A DNA stretch of 64,000 nucleotides. Origin: Plastoroseomonas arctica. Lineage in GTDB: Bacteria; Pseudomonadota; Alphaproteobacteria; Acetobacterales; Acetobacteraceae. The position numbers and the translations under genes are program-made. Below are positions 7,600-17,135 of the stretch, piece after piece. The DNA is taken from positions 62,001-126,000 of the forward strand of contig NZ_JAAEDH010000007.1 in the NCBI RefSeq assembly GCF_018128965.1, in the 5' to 3' direction. A model generated the notes under the pieces. It did no database searches. It saw nothing but the letters and a program-made list of their open reading frames with translations, and was not told the origin of the DNA. The number at the start of each line of letters is the position of its first letter. Positions within the stretch are counted from its first letter, which is position 1.

Positions 7600-9936
7600 C
7601 TATGCTGACCGGCGCAACGCGCGCCAGACCCGCTCCGGCGTCAGCGGCATGTCCACATGCGCCACGTCCAACGCGTCACACAGCGCCGATACGATCGCCG
7701 GCGGCGCGCCGCAGGCACCGCCCTCCCCCGCGCCCTTCACGCCGAGGTCGTTCGACGGGCACGGCACCACGTTCAGGCCCAGCTTCAGGTCCGGCGCGTC
7801 ACCGGCGCGCGGCATGCAGTAATCCTGGAAGGTGGCGGTCATGAACTGGCCGCTTTCGCTGTCATAGACCGCGTGTTCCAGCATTGCCTGGCCGATGCCC
7901 GAGACGATGCCGCCATGGCATTGCCCATGCACCAGCTTGGGGTTGATCACCACGCCGACGTCGTCGACGGCGGCGTAGTTCACCAGCGTGACGACGCCGG
8001 TGTCCGGGTCCACCTCCACCTCGGCGACATGGGCGCCGTTGGGGAAGTTGCACTCGGTGTCGCGCTTGTAGACCAGCTGCTCATCGAGCCCCGGCGTCTC
8101 GCCCGCCGGCAGCCTGGCTCGGTCGAGCGAGGCAGCGATCACCTGCGCCCATCCGATCGCGCGATCGGTGCCGGCGATGGTGAAGCGGCCATTCGCCGCC
8201 TCGATATCCGCCACACCCGCTTCCAGCAGGTGTGCCGCAATGCGCCTGGCCTTCTCCAGCACCATCCCTCCGGCGCGCTTCACCGCGACGCCGCCCATCT
8301 GGGAGGAACGCGAGCCCCCGGTGCCGCCGCCATTCTCGACCAGGTCGGTGTCGCCCTGCACCAGGTCGATGCTCTCATAGGGAAAGCCCAGCGTCTGGGA
8401 GAGCACCTGCGCGAAGGCCGTCTCATGCCCCTGGCCGTGGCTGAAGGTGCCGACATGGACCTTGGCGCGCCCCTCCGCGGTAATGTGCACACGCGCCCAT
8501 TCGAAGGGCTGCCCGCCCGAGGCCTCGATGAAGTAGCCCAGCCCAATGCCGCGCAGCTTCCCGCGCGCTGCCGCCTCCGCCTTGCGCGCCGGGAAGCCGG
8601 CCCAGTCGGCCAGTTCCAAGGCCAGCCCCTGGGTTTCGGCGAAATGGCCGCTGTCGATGTGGTTGCCGGCGGCGTTGGTGTAGGGGATCTGCTCGGGCTT
8701 GATGTAGTTGCGCCTGCGGATCTCGTCGCGCGCCAGGCCCAGCTTGGCCGCCCCCTGGTCGAGCAGGCGTTCGATCACATAGGCCGTCTCCGGGCGCCCG
8801 GCGCCGCGATAGGCGTCGGTGGACACCGTGTTGGTGAAGACGCAGCGCACTTGCACGTTCAGCACCTGGATGTCGTAGACGGTGCCGTTGATGCGCCCAC
8901 CGGCCAGTGTGGGAATGCGCGGCCCGAAATCGAGCAGGTAGGCGCCCATCGCCGCGGTGGTGCGCACCCGCATCGCGGTGATCCTGCCGGCGGTGTCGAA
9001 GCCCATCTCGGCATGGGTCACATGGTCTCGGCCGTGCGGATCGCAGACGAAGGTCTCGGCGCGGTCGGCACGCCACTTCACGGGGCGGCCGAGCCGGCGG
9101 GCCGCCCACAGCACCATCGCCGATTCCGGAAACAGCTTGCCGCGCAGCCCAAAGCCGCCGCCGACATCGGGGCTGATCACCCGCAGCTTCTCCAGCGGCA
9201 TCTTGAACACGATTTTCGCCAGTGATTCGCGCACCCGGATCACGCCCTGCGTCGGGGAGTGCAGGGTGAAGCGCTCGCCATCCCATTCGGCCAGGGCCAC
9301 CCGCGGCTCCATTGGGTTGCCGACCAGGCGGTTCTGGATCAGGTCGATGGAAACCACCGTCTGGGCGGCGGCGATCCCGGCATCGGCCTCGGCGGCGCGA
9401 CCGCTATCCCAGTGGACGCACAGATTGGTGCCGTTCTCCGGCCAGATCACGGTCGCATCGGCATCCAGCGCTCGGGCGGTGTCGGTGACCGAGGGCAGGA
9501 TGTCGTAATCCACCATCACCGCTTCCATCGCCTCGATGGCGGCAGCGCGGGTCTCGGCGATGATCAGCGCGACCGGGTCGCCCACGAAGCGGACAAACTC
9601 GGTCTGCAGGATCTGCCGCGGCGGGGCAAACATCTTGGTCCCCGCAACACCCGGCACGTCGACCTGCACCGGCAGCAGGCCAAGCTGGTCCTCCGCCACT
9701 TCCTTGCCTGTCAGCACGGCGACGACGCCCGGCATGGCGGCCGCCGCGGTGGTGTCGATGGAAAGGATCCGCGCATGCGCATGCGGGCTGCGCAGAATGG
9801 CGGCATGGGCCTGGCCGGGCAGGTTGATGTCGTCGGTGTAGGTGCCGCCGCCGGTCAGAAGGCGCTTATCCTCCTTGCGGCGCACCGGCTGGCCGATGCC
9901 GAACTTGTCCATGCCGTCCATGTTCATGCCGTCCAT
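7600..9936 (-). CDS. xanthine dehydrogenase family, molybdopterin-binding large subunit (CoxL-like, orphan)
   Basis: Protein of 778 aa. The N-terminal aldehyde-oxidase/XDH a/b-hammerhead domain begins GIGQPVRRKEDKRLLTGGG. The molybdopterin-binding domain contains [24 protein letters not shown] and a C-terminal KGAGEGGACG bearing the expected catalytic Glu. The active loop is AYRGAGR, not the AYxCSFR of true CO dehydrogenase, so it is a 'form II' hydroxylase of unknown substrate. GGAGA precedes the ATG at 9936. No [2Fe-2S] or FAD subunit gene is adjacent. It sits between an SDR gene upstream and a GFA gene downstream in the same direction. Confidence 0.92.
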   Translation of the reverse strand: MDGMNMDGMDKFGIGQPVRRKEDKRLLTGGGTYTDDINLPGQAHAAILRSPHAHARILSIDTTAAAAMPGVVAVLTGKEVAEDQLGLLPVQVDVPGVAGTKMFAPPRQILQTEFVRFVGDPVALIIAETRAAAIEAMEAVMVDYDILPSVTDTARALDADATVIWPENGTNLCVHWDSGRAAEADAGIAAAQTVVSIDLIQNRLVGNPMEPRVALAEWDGERFTLHSPTQGVIRVRESLAKIVFKMPLEKLRVISPDVGGGFGLRGKLFPESAMVLWAARRLGRPVKWRADRAETFVCDPHGRDHVTHAEMGFDTAGRITAMRVRTTAAMGAYLLDFGPRIPTLAGGRINGTVYDIQVLNVQVRCVFTNTVSTDAYRGAGRPETAYVIERLLDQGAAKLGLARDEIRRRNYIKPEQIPYTNAAGNHIDSGHFAETQGLALELADWAGFPARKAEAAARGKLRGIGLGYFIEASGGQPFEWARVHITAEGRAKVHVGTFSHGQGHETAFAQVLSQTLGFPYESIDLVQGDTDLVENGGGTGGSRSSQMGGVAVKRAGGMVLEKARRIAAHLLEAGVADIEAANGRFTIAGTDRAIGWAQVIAASLDRARLPAGETPGLDEQLVYKRDTECNFPNGAHVAEVEVDPDTGVVTLVNYAAVDDVGVVINPKLVHGQCHGGIVSGIGQAMLEHAVYDSESGQFMTATFQDYCMPRAGDAPDLKLGLNVVPCPSNDLGVKGAGEGGACGAPPAIVSALCDALDVAHVDMPLTPERVWRALRRSA

Positions 9937-9964
9937 GGGTGGTCTCCGCTCAGGGGTTCGGGGG

Positions 9965-10729
9965 TCAGCCGCGGCCGACGAAGGGCATTTTATCGGCCAT
10001 CACCGTGACGAACTGCACGTGGGCGTCCTTGGGCAGGCTGTCCATGTAGAGCAGCGTGGTCGAGACCGCCTCCACATCCATCGTCGGCTCGACCTTCACC
10101 TCGCCATTGGCCTGCTTGACGCCCTTCTGCATGCGCTGGGTCATGGGCGTGGCGGCATTGCCGATGTCGATCTGCCCGCAGCAGATGTCGTACTTGCGCC
10201 CGTCGAGGCTGATCGATTTGGTCAGCCCCGTGACCGCGTGCTTGGTCGCCGTGTAGGGCGCGGAGTCCGGGCGTGGGGCGTGGGCGGAGATCGAGCCATT
10301 GTTGACGATGCGCCCGCCCTGCGGCGACTGCTCCTTCATCATCCGGAAGGCCGCCTGGGCGATGAGGAAGGTGCCGGTGAGGTTCACCTGCACGACCTCG
10401 GCCCATTTCTCGTAGCTGAGATCCTCGAACAGGGTGCCCGGAGCGTTGGTGCCGGCATTGTTGAAGACCAGGTCCAGCCGGCCGAAGCGGTCCCCGATGG
10501 CCTTGAACAGGGCGGTGACGGCAGTGGGGTCGCCCACGTCGGTCGCGACGGCGAGGGCATTGCCGCCGGCGTCGCCGGCGAGCGAGATCGTCTCGCTCAG
10601 CGTGTCCATCTTCCGCCCGGCGAGGGCGACCGCATAGCCGTGGCGCAGCAGGCCCAGTGCGCAGGCGCGCCCGATTCCCTGGCCGGCGCCGGTCACCAGC
10701 GCGACTCGGCCTGATCCTTGTTGGCTCAT
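9965..10729 (-). CDS. short-chain dehydrogenase/reductase (SDR)
   Basis: Protein of 254 aa, a classical SDR with the NAD(P)-binding GAGQGIG near the N-terminus, NNAG in the central strand, and Ser plus YTATK as the catalytic residues. It would interconvert an alcohol and a ketone/aldehyde; the substrate is unknown. The ATG at 10729 has GGGGAG 6 nt upstream. Its stop is 28 bp before the CoxL-like gene, so the two probably act on the same compound. Confidence 0.9.
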   Translation of the reverse strand: MSQQGSGRVALVTGAGQGIGRACALGLLRHGYAVALAGRKMDTLSETISLAGDAGGNALAVATDVGDPTAVTALFKAIGDRFGRLDLVFNNAGTNAPGTLFEDLSYEKWAEVVQVNLTGTFLIAQAAFRMMKEQSPQGGRIVNNGSISAHAPRPDSAPYTATKHAVTGLTKSISLDGRKYDICCGQIDIGNAATPMTQRMQKGVKQANGEVKVEPTMDVEAVSTTLLYMDSLPKDAHVQFVTVMADKMPFVGRG

Positions 10730-10858
10730 TGGATGCTCCCCACTTGCGTCATGCAGACACAACATGTCGCGCCACGCGGGACGCTTGTCCATCCGGCATG
10801 AACCACAGCGTCTTTCCGGCCACGTGGGGGGGCGAAGAATCAGGGCGCGACGGAAAGC

Positions 10859-10886
10859 CTTGAATTTGACACCAGCGCCCGATCTA
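10859..10886 (+). promoter_or_regulatory. possible heat-shock (RpoH-type) promoter before prkA
   Basis: CTTGAA (10859-10864), a 13-nt spacer, then CCCGATCTA (10878-10886). This matches the sigma-32 pattern CTTGAA-N13-CCCCATnTA with a single change in the -10. It would give a leader of roughly 125 nt before prkA. An overlapping sigma-70 reading (TTGACA...TACAAT) has a spacer of only 13 nt and is unlikely. Tentative. Confidence 0.35.
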
Positions 10887-11019
10887 CAATGTCCACTCGC
10901 CGGCAGAACGCCGGCAGCCTGCACGATGGTTTGAGAGAGTTTGGCTCGAGGGGGAGAAACGAAACTGGTCGTGCGGGCGTAGTCAATAGACGCCTGGATT
11001 TTTGGCGAGGAGCTATCGC

Positions 11020-12966
11020 ATGCATCCGTCCGACGATGTTTTCGTCCAGTATGCCCGAGGCTACGACCAGCGACGCGACGCCGACATGTCGCTCGACGAT
11101 TTCCTGCAAGGTTGCCGGCAGGATCCGATGATGTTCGCTACCGCTCCCGAACGCATCCTCGCCGCGATCGGCGAGCCGGAATTGATCGACACTGCCAAGG
11201 ATCCGCTCCTCGGCCGCATCTTCCTCAACCGCACGATCCGCCGCTACCCCGCCTTTGCCGAGTTCTACGGCATGGAGGAGACAATCGAGCGCATTGTGGG
11301 CTTCTTCCGCCACGCGGCGCAGGGCCTCGAGGAACGCAAGCAGATCGTCTACCTGCTCGGCCCGGTTGGGGGCGGTAAAAGCTCGCTCGCCGAACGGTTG
11401 AAGGCGCTGATCGAGGTGCACCCGGTCTATGCGCTCAAGGCCGGCGACGAGATCAGCCCCTGCTTCGAAAGTCCGCTCGGTCTCTTCGACCCCGAGAAGT
11501 TCGGCCCCCTGCTGGAGGATCGCTATGGCATTCCTCGGCGGCGCCTCACGGGCTTCATGAGCCCTTGGGCGGTCAAGCGCCTTGATGAGTTCCGCGGCGA
11601 CATCTCCCGCTTCCGCGTGGTGCGGCTCAGCCCCTCGCGCCTGCGTCAGATCGCCATCGCCAAGACCGAACCGGGCGACGAGAACAACCAGGACATCTCC
11701 TCGCTCGTCGGCAAGGTCGACATCCGGAAGCTCGAGCTGCACGCGCAGAACGACCCGGATGCCTACAGCTTCTCGGGCGGGTTGAACCGCGCCAATCAGG
11801 GCATTCTCGAATTCGTCGAGATGTTCAAGGCGCCGATCAAGATGCTGCATCCGCTGCTGACCGCGACGCAGGAAGGCAGCTACATCGGTACCGAGAATAT
11901 CGGCGGCATTCCGTTCCAGGGCATCATCATGGCCCACTCGAACGAGGCGGAGTGGCAGGCCTTCCGCAACAACCGCAACAACGAAGCCTTCATCGACCGC
12001 ATCTACGTCATCAAGGTGCCCTACTGCCTGCGCGTGACCGAGGAAGAGCATATCTACGAAAAGCTGCTCAAGGGCAGCGAGCTGGCGCAGAACCCCTGCG
12101 CGCCCGGCACGCTCGAGATGCTGGCCCGCTTCTCCGTCCTCTCCCGCCTACGCAAGCACGAGAACAGCGGGCTGTTCGCGAAGATGCGCGTCTACGACGG
12201 CGAAAGCCTGAAGGAGACGGATCCGCGCGCGCGGTCCTTGCAGGAATACCGCGATGCCGCAGGCGGCGATGAGGGGATGGACGGGATCTCCACCCGCTTC
12301 GCCTTCAAGGTGCTTGCCGCCACCTTCAACCACGATACCAACGAGATCGCCGCCGACCCGGTCCACCTGATGTACGTGCTGGAACAGGCGATCCGGCGTG
12401 AGCAGTTCGCCGACGAGACCGAGAAGCGCTACCTCGAATTCATCAAGGGCGAGCTCGCGCCGCGTTATGCGGAATTCATCGGCAACGAGATCCAGAAGGC
12501 TTACCTCGAGAGCTACCACGACTACGGCCAGAACCTGTTCGACCGCTACGTGAACTACGCCGATGCCTGGATCGAGGACCAGGACTTCAAGGATCCCGAC
12601 ACCGGCCAGCTGCTCAACCGCGACGCGCTCAACCAGGAGCTGACCAAGATCGAGAAGCCCGCGGGCATCGCGAACCCCAAGGATTTCCGCAACGAGGTGG
12701 TGAAGTTCGCCCTTCGCACCCGAGCGGCAAACTCCGGGCGCAACCCATCCTGGACCAGCTACGAGAAGCTGCGCGAAGTCATCGAACGGCGCATGTTCTC
12801 GCAGGTGGAGGAGCTGCTCCCCGTGATCAGCTTCGGGTCGAAGAAGGACAACGAGACCGAGCGCAAGCACTCCGAATTTGTGGAGCGAATGACGTCGCGC
12901 GGCTACACCGAACGCCAGGTGCGGCGCCTTGTTGAATGGTACATGCGTGTGAAACAATCGGGCTGA
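11020..12966 (+). CDS. prkA: PrkA-family serine protein kinase (YeaG-like AAA protein)
   Basis: Protein of 648 aa, typical for PrkA/YeaG. The N-terminal PrkA AAA domain has a Walker A GPVGGGKS at residues 114-121, followed by characteristic stretches such as [14 protein letters not shown] and [20 protein letters not shown]. The C-terminal third is the PrkA-specific kinase-like region. In enterobacteria the ortholog acts in starvation and stress adaptation together with YeaH. The ATG at 11020 has GAGGAG 6 nt upstream. It leads a prkA-yeaH-spoVR operon. Confidence 0.95.
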   Translation: MHPSDDVFVQYARGYDQRRDADMSLDDFLQGCRQDPMMFATAPERILAAIGEPELIDTAKDPLLGRIFLNRTIRRYPAFAEFYGMEETIERIVGFFRHAAQGLEERKQIVYLLGPVGGGKSSLAERLKALIEVHPVYALKAGDEISPCFESPLGLFDPEKFGPLLEDRYGIPRRRLTGFMSPWAVKRLDEFRGDISRFRVVRLSPSRLRQIAIAKTEPGDENNQDISSLVGKVDIRKLELHAQNDPDAYSFSGGLNRANQGILEFVEMFKAPIKMLHPLLTATQEGSYIGTENIGGIPFQGIIMAHSNEAEWQAFRNNRNNEAFIDRIYVIKVPYCLRVTEEEHIYEKLLKGSELAQNPCAPGTLEMLARFSVLSRLRKHENSGLFAKMRVYDGESLKETDPRARSLQEYRDAAGGDEGMDGISTRFAFKVLAATFNHDTNEIAADPVHLMYVLEQAIRREQFADETEKRYLEFIKGELAPRYAEFIGNEIQKAYLESYHDYGQNLFDRYVNYADAWIEDQDFKDPDTGQLLNRDALNQELTKIEKPAGIANPKDFRNEVVKFALRTRAANSGRNPSWTSYEKLREVIERRMFSQVEELLPVISFGSKKDNETERKHSEFVERMTSRGYTERQVRRLVEWYMRVKQSG

Positions 12967-12991
12967 GACGAAGACAGCCGGAACAGCGCCA

Positions 12992-14293
12992 ATGCACATC
13001 GTTGATCGCCGCCGGAATCCCGGCGGCAAGAGTCTCGCGAACCGGCAGCGTTTCCTCCGCCGCGCGAAGGAGCAGATCCAGGACGCGGTGCGCGACAGCA
13101 TCTCCGGCCGCGGCATGAAGGACATGGAACGCGGCGGAGAGGTCTCGATCCCTGCCTCGGGCGTCAAGGAACCGGGGTTGCGCCGCGCGGGTGGTGGCAA
13201 TCGCGAACACGTGCTGCCGGGCAACAAGGAGTTCGCCGAGGGTGACCGCATCCCACGCCCCAAGGGAGGCGGGGGCGCGTCAGGCAACGAAGGAAACGAC
13301 CAGGGCTCGGGTGAGGATGAGTTCCGCTTCGCGTTGACGCAGGAGGAATTCCTCGACCTGTTCCTCGAAGACCTGGAGCTGCCCGACCTCGCCAAGAAGC
13401 GCATGGTGGTGGGCGAGGTCTCCGGCTTCCGGCGCGCGGGCTACTCCTCCTCCGGCTCGCCGGCGAACCTGGCGCTGTCGCGCACCATGCGCAACGCGAT
13501 GTCACGGCGCATCGCGCTCAAGCGCCCCAAGCCCGAAGCCTTCGACGCGCTGGAGGACCAAGCGCGCCTCGCCGAGGAGGCGGGCGCCGTTGAACGCGCG
13601 GAAGCTCTTCGCATCGAGATCGCGCGGCTGCGCACCCGCGCCCTGCGCATCCCCTATATCGACCCGCTCGACGTGCGTTATCGGCAATTCGCGCCGGCGC
13701 CGCGCCCGATCGCCCAGGCAGTGATGTTCTGCCTAATGGATGTCTCGGGCTCCATGACCGAAGGCATGAAGGACCTCGCGAAGCGCTTCTACCTGTTGCT
13801 CTACGTCTTCCTGAAGCGCCGCTACAAGCATGTGGAAGTGGTCTTCATCCGCCACACCCACGAGGCGAAGGAGGTCGATGAGGAGACCTTCTTCCGCAGC
13901 CCCGAAACCGGCGGTACCGTCGTCTCGACCGCACTCGTCGAGATGCAGCGCGTGCTCAAGGCGCGTTTCAGCCCCGAGGACTGGAACATCTATGCCGCGC
14001 AAGCCAGCGACGGCGACAACACGGCGTCGGACAACGACAAGACTGCGGGGCTGCTCGCCTCCGACATCCTGCCTGCCTGCCAATACTACGCCTATCTCGA
14101 AGTCGGCCGCGAAGGCGACCACGGCCCCATCGGCTTCATCCCGCGCGAGACGGATCTGTGGCGCCTCTACACCTCGCTACGCGGCGACGGCTTGCCGATC
14201 GCAATGCGCAAGGTGCGCCACCGCAAGGACATCTACCCGGTCTTCCGCGACCTGTTCCGCAAGGGCGGCGCGACCGCCGAGGCCAGCCCGTGA
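12992..14293 (+). CDS. yeaH: YeaH/YhbH family VWA protein
   Basis: Protein of 433 aa (DUF444). Residues 1-60 are basic (HIVDRRRNPGGKSLANRQRF), followed by a glycine-rich low-complexity stretch near 90-110. The C-terminal half is a von Willebrand A domain with an intact MIDAS motif DVSGSM (residues 250-255) and the later TGGTVVSTAL. YeaH works with the PrkA kinase in known stress operons. It begins 25 nt after prkA and ends in a GTGA overlap with spoVR. Confidence 0.95.
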   Translation: MHIVDRRRNPGGKSLANRQRFLRRAKEQIQDAVRDSISGRGMKDMERGGEVSIPASGVKEPGLRRAGGGNREHVLPGNKEFAEGDRIPRPKGGGGASGNEGNDQGSGEDEFRFALTQEEFLDLFLEDLELPDLAKKRMVVGEVSGFRRAGYSSSGSPANLALSRTMRNAMSRRIALKRPKPEAFDALEDQARLAEEAGAVERAEALRIEIARLRTRALRIPYIDPLDVRYRQFAPAPRPIAQAVMFCLMDVSGSMTEGMKDLAKRFYLLLYVFLKRRYKHVEVVFIRHTHEAKEVDEETFFRSPETGGTVVSTALVEMQRVLKARFSPEDWNIYAAQASDGDNTASDNDKTAGLLASDILPACQYYAYLEVGREGDHGPIGFIPRETDLWRLYTSLRGDGLPIAMRKVRHRKDIYPVFRDLFRKGGATAEASP

Positions 14294-15825
14294 GCGACCC
14301 CCTCTTCAAGGGCGCGGAGTGGGATTTCGACACCATCCGCCGCGTTCACGACGCCTGCGAGGAAATCGCGCGCATGGAGCTCGGCCTCGACACCTACCCC
14401 AACCGCATCGAGGTCATCTCCGCCGAACAGATGCTCGATGCCTATGCCGCCAACGGCATGCCGGTGCTGTACAAGCACTGGTCCTTCGGCAAGCGCTTCG
14501 CGCGCCACGAAGGCCTGTACCGCAAGGGTTTCCAGGGCCTCGCCTATGAGATCGTCATCAACTCCTCGCCCTGCATCTCCTACATCATGGAAGAGAACAC
14601 GGCGCTGATGCAGACGCTGGTGATCGCGCACGCGGCGTTCGGGCACAACCACTTCTTCAAGAACAACACGCTGTTCCGGCAATGGACGGATGCCTATGGC
14701 ATCCTCGACTACCTGGAATTCGCCCGCGGCTACGTCGCCGAATGCGAGGACCGCTACGGCGCCCCCGCCGTCGAACGCATGCTTGACGCCGCGCACGCGC
14801 TGCAATCCCACGGCATCTTCCGCTCGCCGCGACGCCGAGCGCCCGACCTCGCTTCCGAGGAAAAGCGCGCCCGCGAACGCCGTGCGCACGAGGCCGCGAT
14901 CTACAACGACGTCTGGCGCGCCACCATCCCCGCCGCCGGCACGCCCGCGCGCCGCGCCGAGGAAGAACGCCGCCGCGCGCTGCTCGAACTGCCGCAGGAA
15001 AACATCCTCTACTTTCTGGAAAAATCAGCGCCGCGCCTGGCACCCTGGCAGCGCGAAATCCTGCGTATCGTCCGCCAGGTCTCGCAGTATTTCTACCCGC
15101 AGATCCAGACCAAGGTGATGAACGAGGGCTGCGCCACCTACGTCCACCACCGCATTCTCACCCGCCTGCACGAACAGGGTCGCATCACCGACGGCCACTA
15201 CCTCGAGTTCCTGCAAAGCCACACCAACGTCGTCTTCCAGCCCAACTACGACGACCCGCGCTACGGCGGCTTCAACCCCTACGCGCTCGGCTTCGCGATG
15301 ATGAACGACATCCACCGCATCGCCGAAACGCCCACCGCCGAAGACCGCGACTGGTTCCCCGATTTCGCGGGCCGCGGCGACGGCATGGGCATCCTCCGCG
15401 AAGGCTGGGCCGCCTTCCGCGACGAAAGCTTCATCTCGCAATACCTTTCGCCCCGGCTGATGCGCGAGCTGCGCCTGTTCCACCTGGCCGATGACGAGGA
15501 TGAGGACGCCATGCGCGTCGCCGCCATCCATGACGAGCGCGGCTACCGGCGCCTCCGCCGCGCGCTCGCCCGCCAATACGATATCGGCCGCATGGACCCT
15601 GACATCCAGGTGATGGATGTTGACCTCGCCGGCGACCGGCGCCTCATCCTCCACCACCGCGTGTTGGAACGCCAACTGCTCCACGCCGAGGACGCCAAAT
15701 CCGTGCTGCAACACCTGGCCGATCTATGGGGCTACGACGTGGTGCTGAAGGAAGTGGACGCCACCGAAGACCGCATCCTGAAAGAACACCACGCGGCGGC
15801 CCGGCCGGGGATTGTGGGGGGGTAG
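14290..15825 (+). CDS. SpoVR family protein
   Basis: Protein of 511 aa, matching SpoVR/YcgB length. Conserved blocks include WDFDTIRRVHDACEEIA, SSPCISYIMEENT, AHAAFGHNHFFKNN and MNEGCATYVHH. Biochemical function is unknown; in non-sporulating bacteria it is a partner of the prkA-yeaH stress module, so the sporulation name does not describe this organism. GTG at 14290 overlaps the yeaH stop (GTGA). A longer in-frame reading from 14158 lies inside yeaH and is not credible. Confidence 0.93.
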   Translation: MSDPLFKGAEWDFDTIRRVHDACEEIARMELGLDTYPNRIEVISAEQMLDAYAANGMPVLYKHWSFGKRFARHEGLYRKGFQGLAYEIVINSSPCISYIMEENTALMQTLVIAHAAFGHNHFFKNNTLFRQWTDAYGILDYLEFARGYVAECEDRYGAPAVERMLDAAHALQSHGIFRSPRRRAPDLASEEKRARERRAHEAAIYNDVWRATIPAAGTPARRAEEERRRALLELPQENILYFLEKSAPRLAPWQREILRIVRQVSQYFYPQIQTKVMNEGCATYVHHRILTRLHEQGRITDGHYLEFLQSHTNVVFQPNYDDPRYGGFNPYALGFAMMNDIHRIAETPTAEDRDWFPDFAGRGDGMGILREGWAAFRDESFISQYLSPRLMRELRLFHLADDEDEDAMRVAAIHDERGYRRLRRALARQYDIGRMDPDIQVMDVDLAGDRRLILHHRVLERQLLHAEDAKSVLQHLADLWGYDVVLKEVDATEDRILKEHHAAARPGIVGG

Positions 15826-15846
15826 CAAGGCCAGGAGCTCTGCCCC

Positions 15847-15866
15847 CTTCGACGTATACGTCGAAG
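15847..15866. repeat. perfect 20-nt palindrome
   Basis: CTTCGACGTATACGTCGAAG reads the same on both strands with no spacer. It begins 21 nt after the spoVR stop codon. A loop-less palindrome of this length suggests a dimeric protein-binding site rather than a terminator. Confidence 0.6.
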
Positions 15867-15870
15867 CCCG

Positions 15871-15891
15871 CGAGGATCGTGTCGATCCTCG
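15871..15891. repeat. 9-bp hairpin with 3-nt loop
   Basis: CGAGGATCG and CGATCCTCG flank TGT. It lies 4 nt after the 20-nt palindrome and is part of the dyad-rich interval downstream of spoVR. Confidence 0.55.
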
Positions 15892-15941
15892 ACCTCCATT
15901 TGTTGGTCTTGAGTTTGGTGAGGAGTACTCGCCGGAGGCGA

Positions 15942-16017
15942 GCCGCGGTGGGGAGGAGGCGCGTGGAGCAACCTTGATGAAGGGAGCGCTTGCGACGCGC
16001 CTCCTCCCCACCGCGGC
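15942..16017. repeat. long inverted repeat, 23-bp perfect arms
   Basis: Arms at 15942-15964 and 15995-16017 are exact reverse complements, 23 nt each, separated by 30 nt. The arms are GC-rich with a GGGGAGGAGG core. The position between convergent genes would suit a bidirectional terminator, but there is no T-tract. The loop encodes no credible ORF. Confidence 0.7.
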
Positions 16018-16068
16018 GCTTCAAGCAAGCACACCCCTTCAAAACACGGGACCATCACATGCCAGGGT

Positions 16069-16115
16069 CCAGGGATCGGCGCGATCCCTGGCGGGGTCGA
16101 GGGGGCGGAGCCCCC
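16069..16115. repeat. two adjacent GC-rich hairpins
   Basis: A 10-bp stem (16069-16078 with 16082-16091, loop GCG) is followed by GGGGGC-GGA-GCCCCC at 16101-16115. They sit 18 nt downstream of the SDR stop on the minus strand and could terminate that gene. The second hairpin resembles the GGGGCGGAGCCCC type of REP element common in high-GC proteobacteria (recalled, not searched). Confidence 0.5.
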
Positions 16116-16132
16116 CGCCTTGTTCCCTCCCC

Positions 16133-16888
16133 TCAATACACCGCCCGGCCGCCGGTGACGTCGAAGACCGCGCCGGTCGCGAAGGAGCAGTCTTCGGAGG
16201 AAAGCCAGCAGCACATGGCGGCGATTTCGGTTGTTTCGACGAAGCGCCCCATCGGGATTTTCGACAGCATGTAGGCGATTTGCGCCTCGGTCATTTGCGC
16301 AAAGAGGTCGGTTTTCGCGGCGGCCGGCGCGATGGCGTTCACCAGCACGCCCTTTGTGGCCAGCTCTTTGCCGAGGGATTTGGTGAGGCCGATGAGTCCT
16401 GCCTTCGAGGCGCTGTAGTGGGATGCGTTTGGGTTGCCTTCCTTGCCGGCGACGGAGGCGATGTTGACGACGCGCCCGTAGCCGGACGCGATCATCGCGG
16501 GGATGACGGCGCGGCAGACCAGGTAGGGCGCGATGAGGTTAACCTCGATGACACGGCGCCATTCGGCGACGGGCAAATCCCAGGTGGGCGCGTTGCCTCC
16601 GGTAATTCCGGCGTTGTTCACGAGGATGTCGCAGCGCCCGTGATGCTGGAGCGTGGCCGCCGCGGCGGCGTCGACGGCATTCTGGTCGGTGAGGTCAAGG
16701 GCGTGGCTGCTGACGGTGGCCCCCTTCCCTTCGAGCATGGCTTTCGTCTCGGCGAGCTTGGCCGCGTCCATGTCCCACAGCGCGAGGGCGGCGCCGCTGG
16801 CGGCGGCTCGTTCGGCGATGGCGTAGCCGATGCCGCGGGCGCCTCCGGTGATGATGGCGACGCGGCCGGCGAGATCGATCTGGTTCAT
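16133..16888 (-). CDS. short-chain dehydrogenase/reductase (FabG-like SDR)
   Basis: Protein of 251 aa, a classical SDR with GGARGIG at the N-terminus, NNAG in the middle, and the Ser/YSASK catalytic set in VVNIASVAGKEGNPNASHYSASK. The C-terminal TGAVFDVTGGRAVY is typical of FabG-like sugar-alcohol or ketoacyl reductases. The substrate is unknown. The ATG at 16888 has a GGGAGG just upstream. It appears monocistronic. Its promoter region is shared with the divergent glycosyltransferase gene and is unusually AT-rich for this genome. Confidence 0.9.
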   Translation of the reverse strand: MNQIDLAGRVAIITGGARGIGYAIAERAAASGAALALWDMDAAKLAETKAMLEGKGATVSSHALDLTDQNAVDAAAAATLQHHGRCDILVNNAGITGGNAPTWDLPVAEWRRVIEVNLIAPYLVCRAVIPAMIASGYGRVVNIASVAGKEGNPNASHYSASKAGLIGLTKSLGKELATKGVLVNAIAPAAAKTDLFAQMTEAQIAYMLSKIPMGRFVETTEIAAMCCWLSSEDCSFATGAVFDVTGGRAVY

Positions 16889-17135
16889 GGAGGCCTCCCT
16901 CGATTGGGTGCGATGCTAGGCGCCCCACGGGCATCCGATCCAGCGGCAGGGCCGAGCATTCAGGATTTGATAATATTCATCGCTTCGGCGTGGAACAGTT
17001 GTGAATACATATTTGACGTGACGCAATGATCATCGATTTCCTCCGTTAATCGGCCTGACATTGCTTGACGGGGCATCGCGCAGACGGCAGGTTCGGCATG
17101 ACCTTCTACAACCCTTGCGCGAGTTCCCCTCTCCC
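16889..17135. other. divergent AT-rich intergenic region
   Basis: This 247-bp region separates the SDR (minus) from the glycosyltransferase (plus). Positions 16965-17055 are clearly AT-richer than the surroundings, consistent with promoters for both genes. TTGACG occurs at 17013 and 17065, but no convincing -10 lies at the right spacing. No ORF or structured RNA was recognised. Confidence 0.4.

Larger units (their letters stand above)
15826..16132. other. gene-free interval rich in dyad symmetry
   Basis: This 307-bp stretch between the convergent spoVR and SDR genes has no credible ORF. It holds five inverted repeats in a row, listed separately: a 20-nt palindrome, a 9-bp hairpin, 23-bp arms around a 30-nt loop, a 10-bp hairpin and a GGGGGC-GGA-GCCCCC hairpin. 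It may be a bidirectional terminator, a structured RNA or a decayed mobile repeat; nothing identifies which. Confidence 0.7.

Noticed and set aside
10866-10890. TTGACA...TACAAT as a sigma-70 promoter for prkA
   Set aside because: The spacer is only 13 nt rather than 16-18; the overlapping CTTGAA reading fits better.
10840-12051. 403-aa minus-strand open frame inside prkA
   Set aside because: Antisense to a well-conserved PrkA AAA domain; no recognisable fold.
14290-15825. Taking the SpoVR gene as evidence of sporulation
   Set aside because: SpoVR proteins are common in non-sporulating proteobacteria next to prkA-yeaH, and no other sporulation gene is present.
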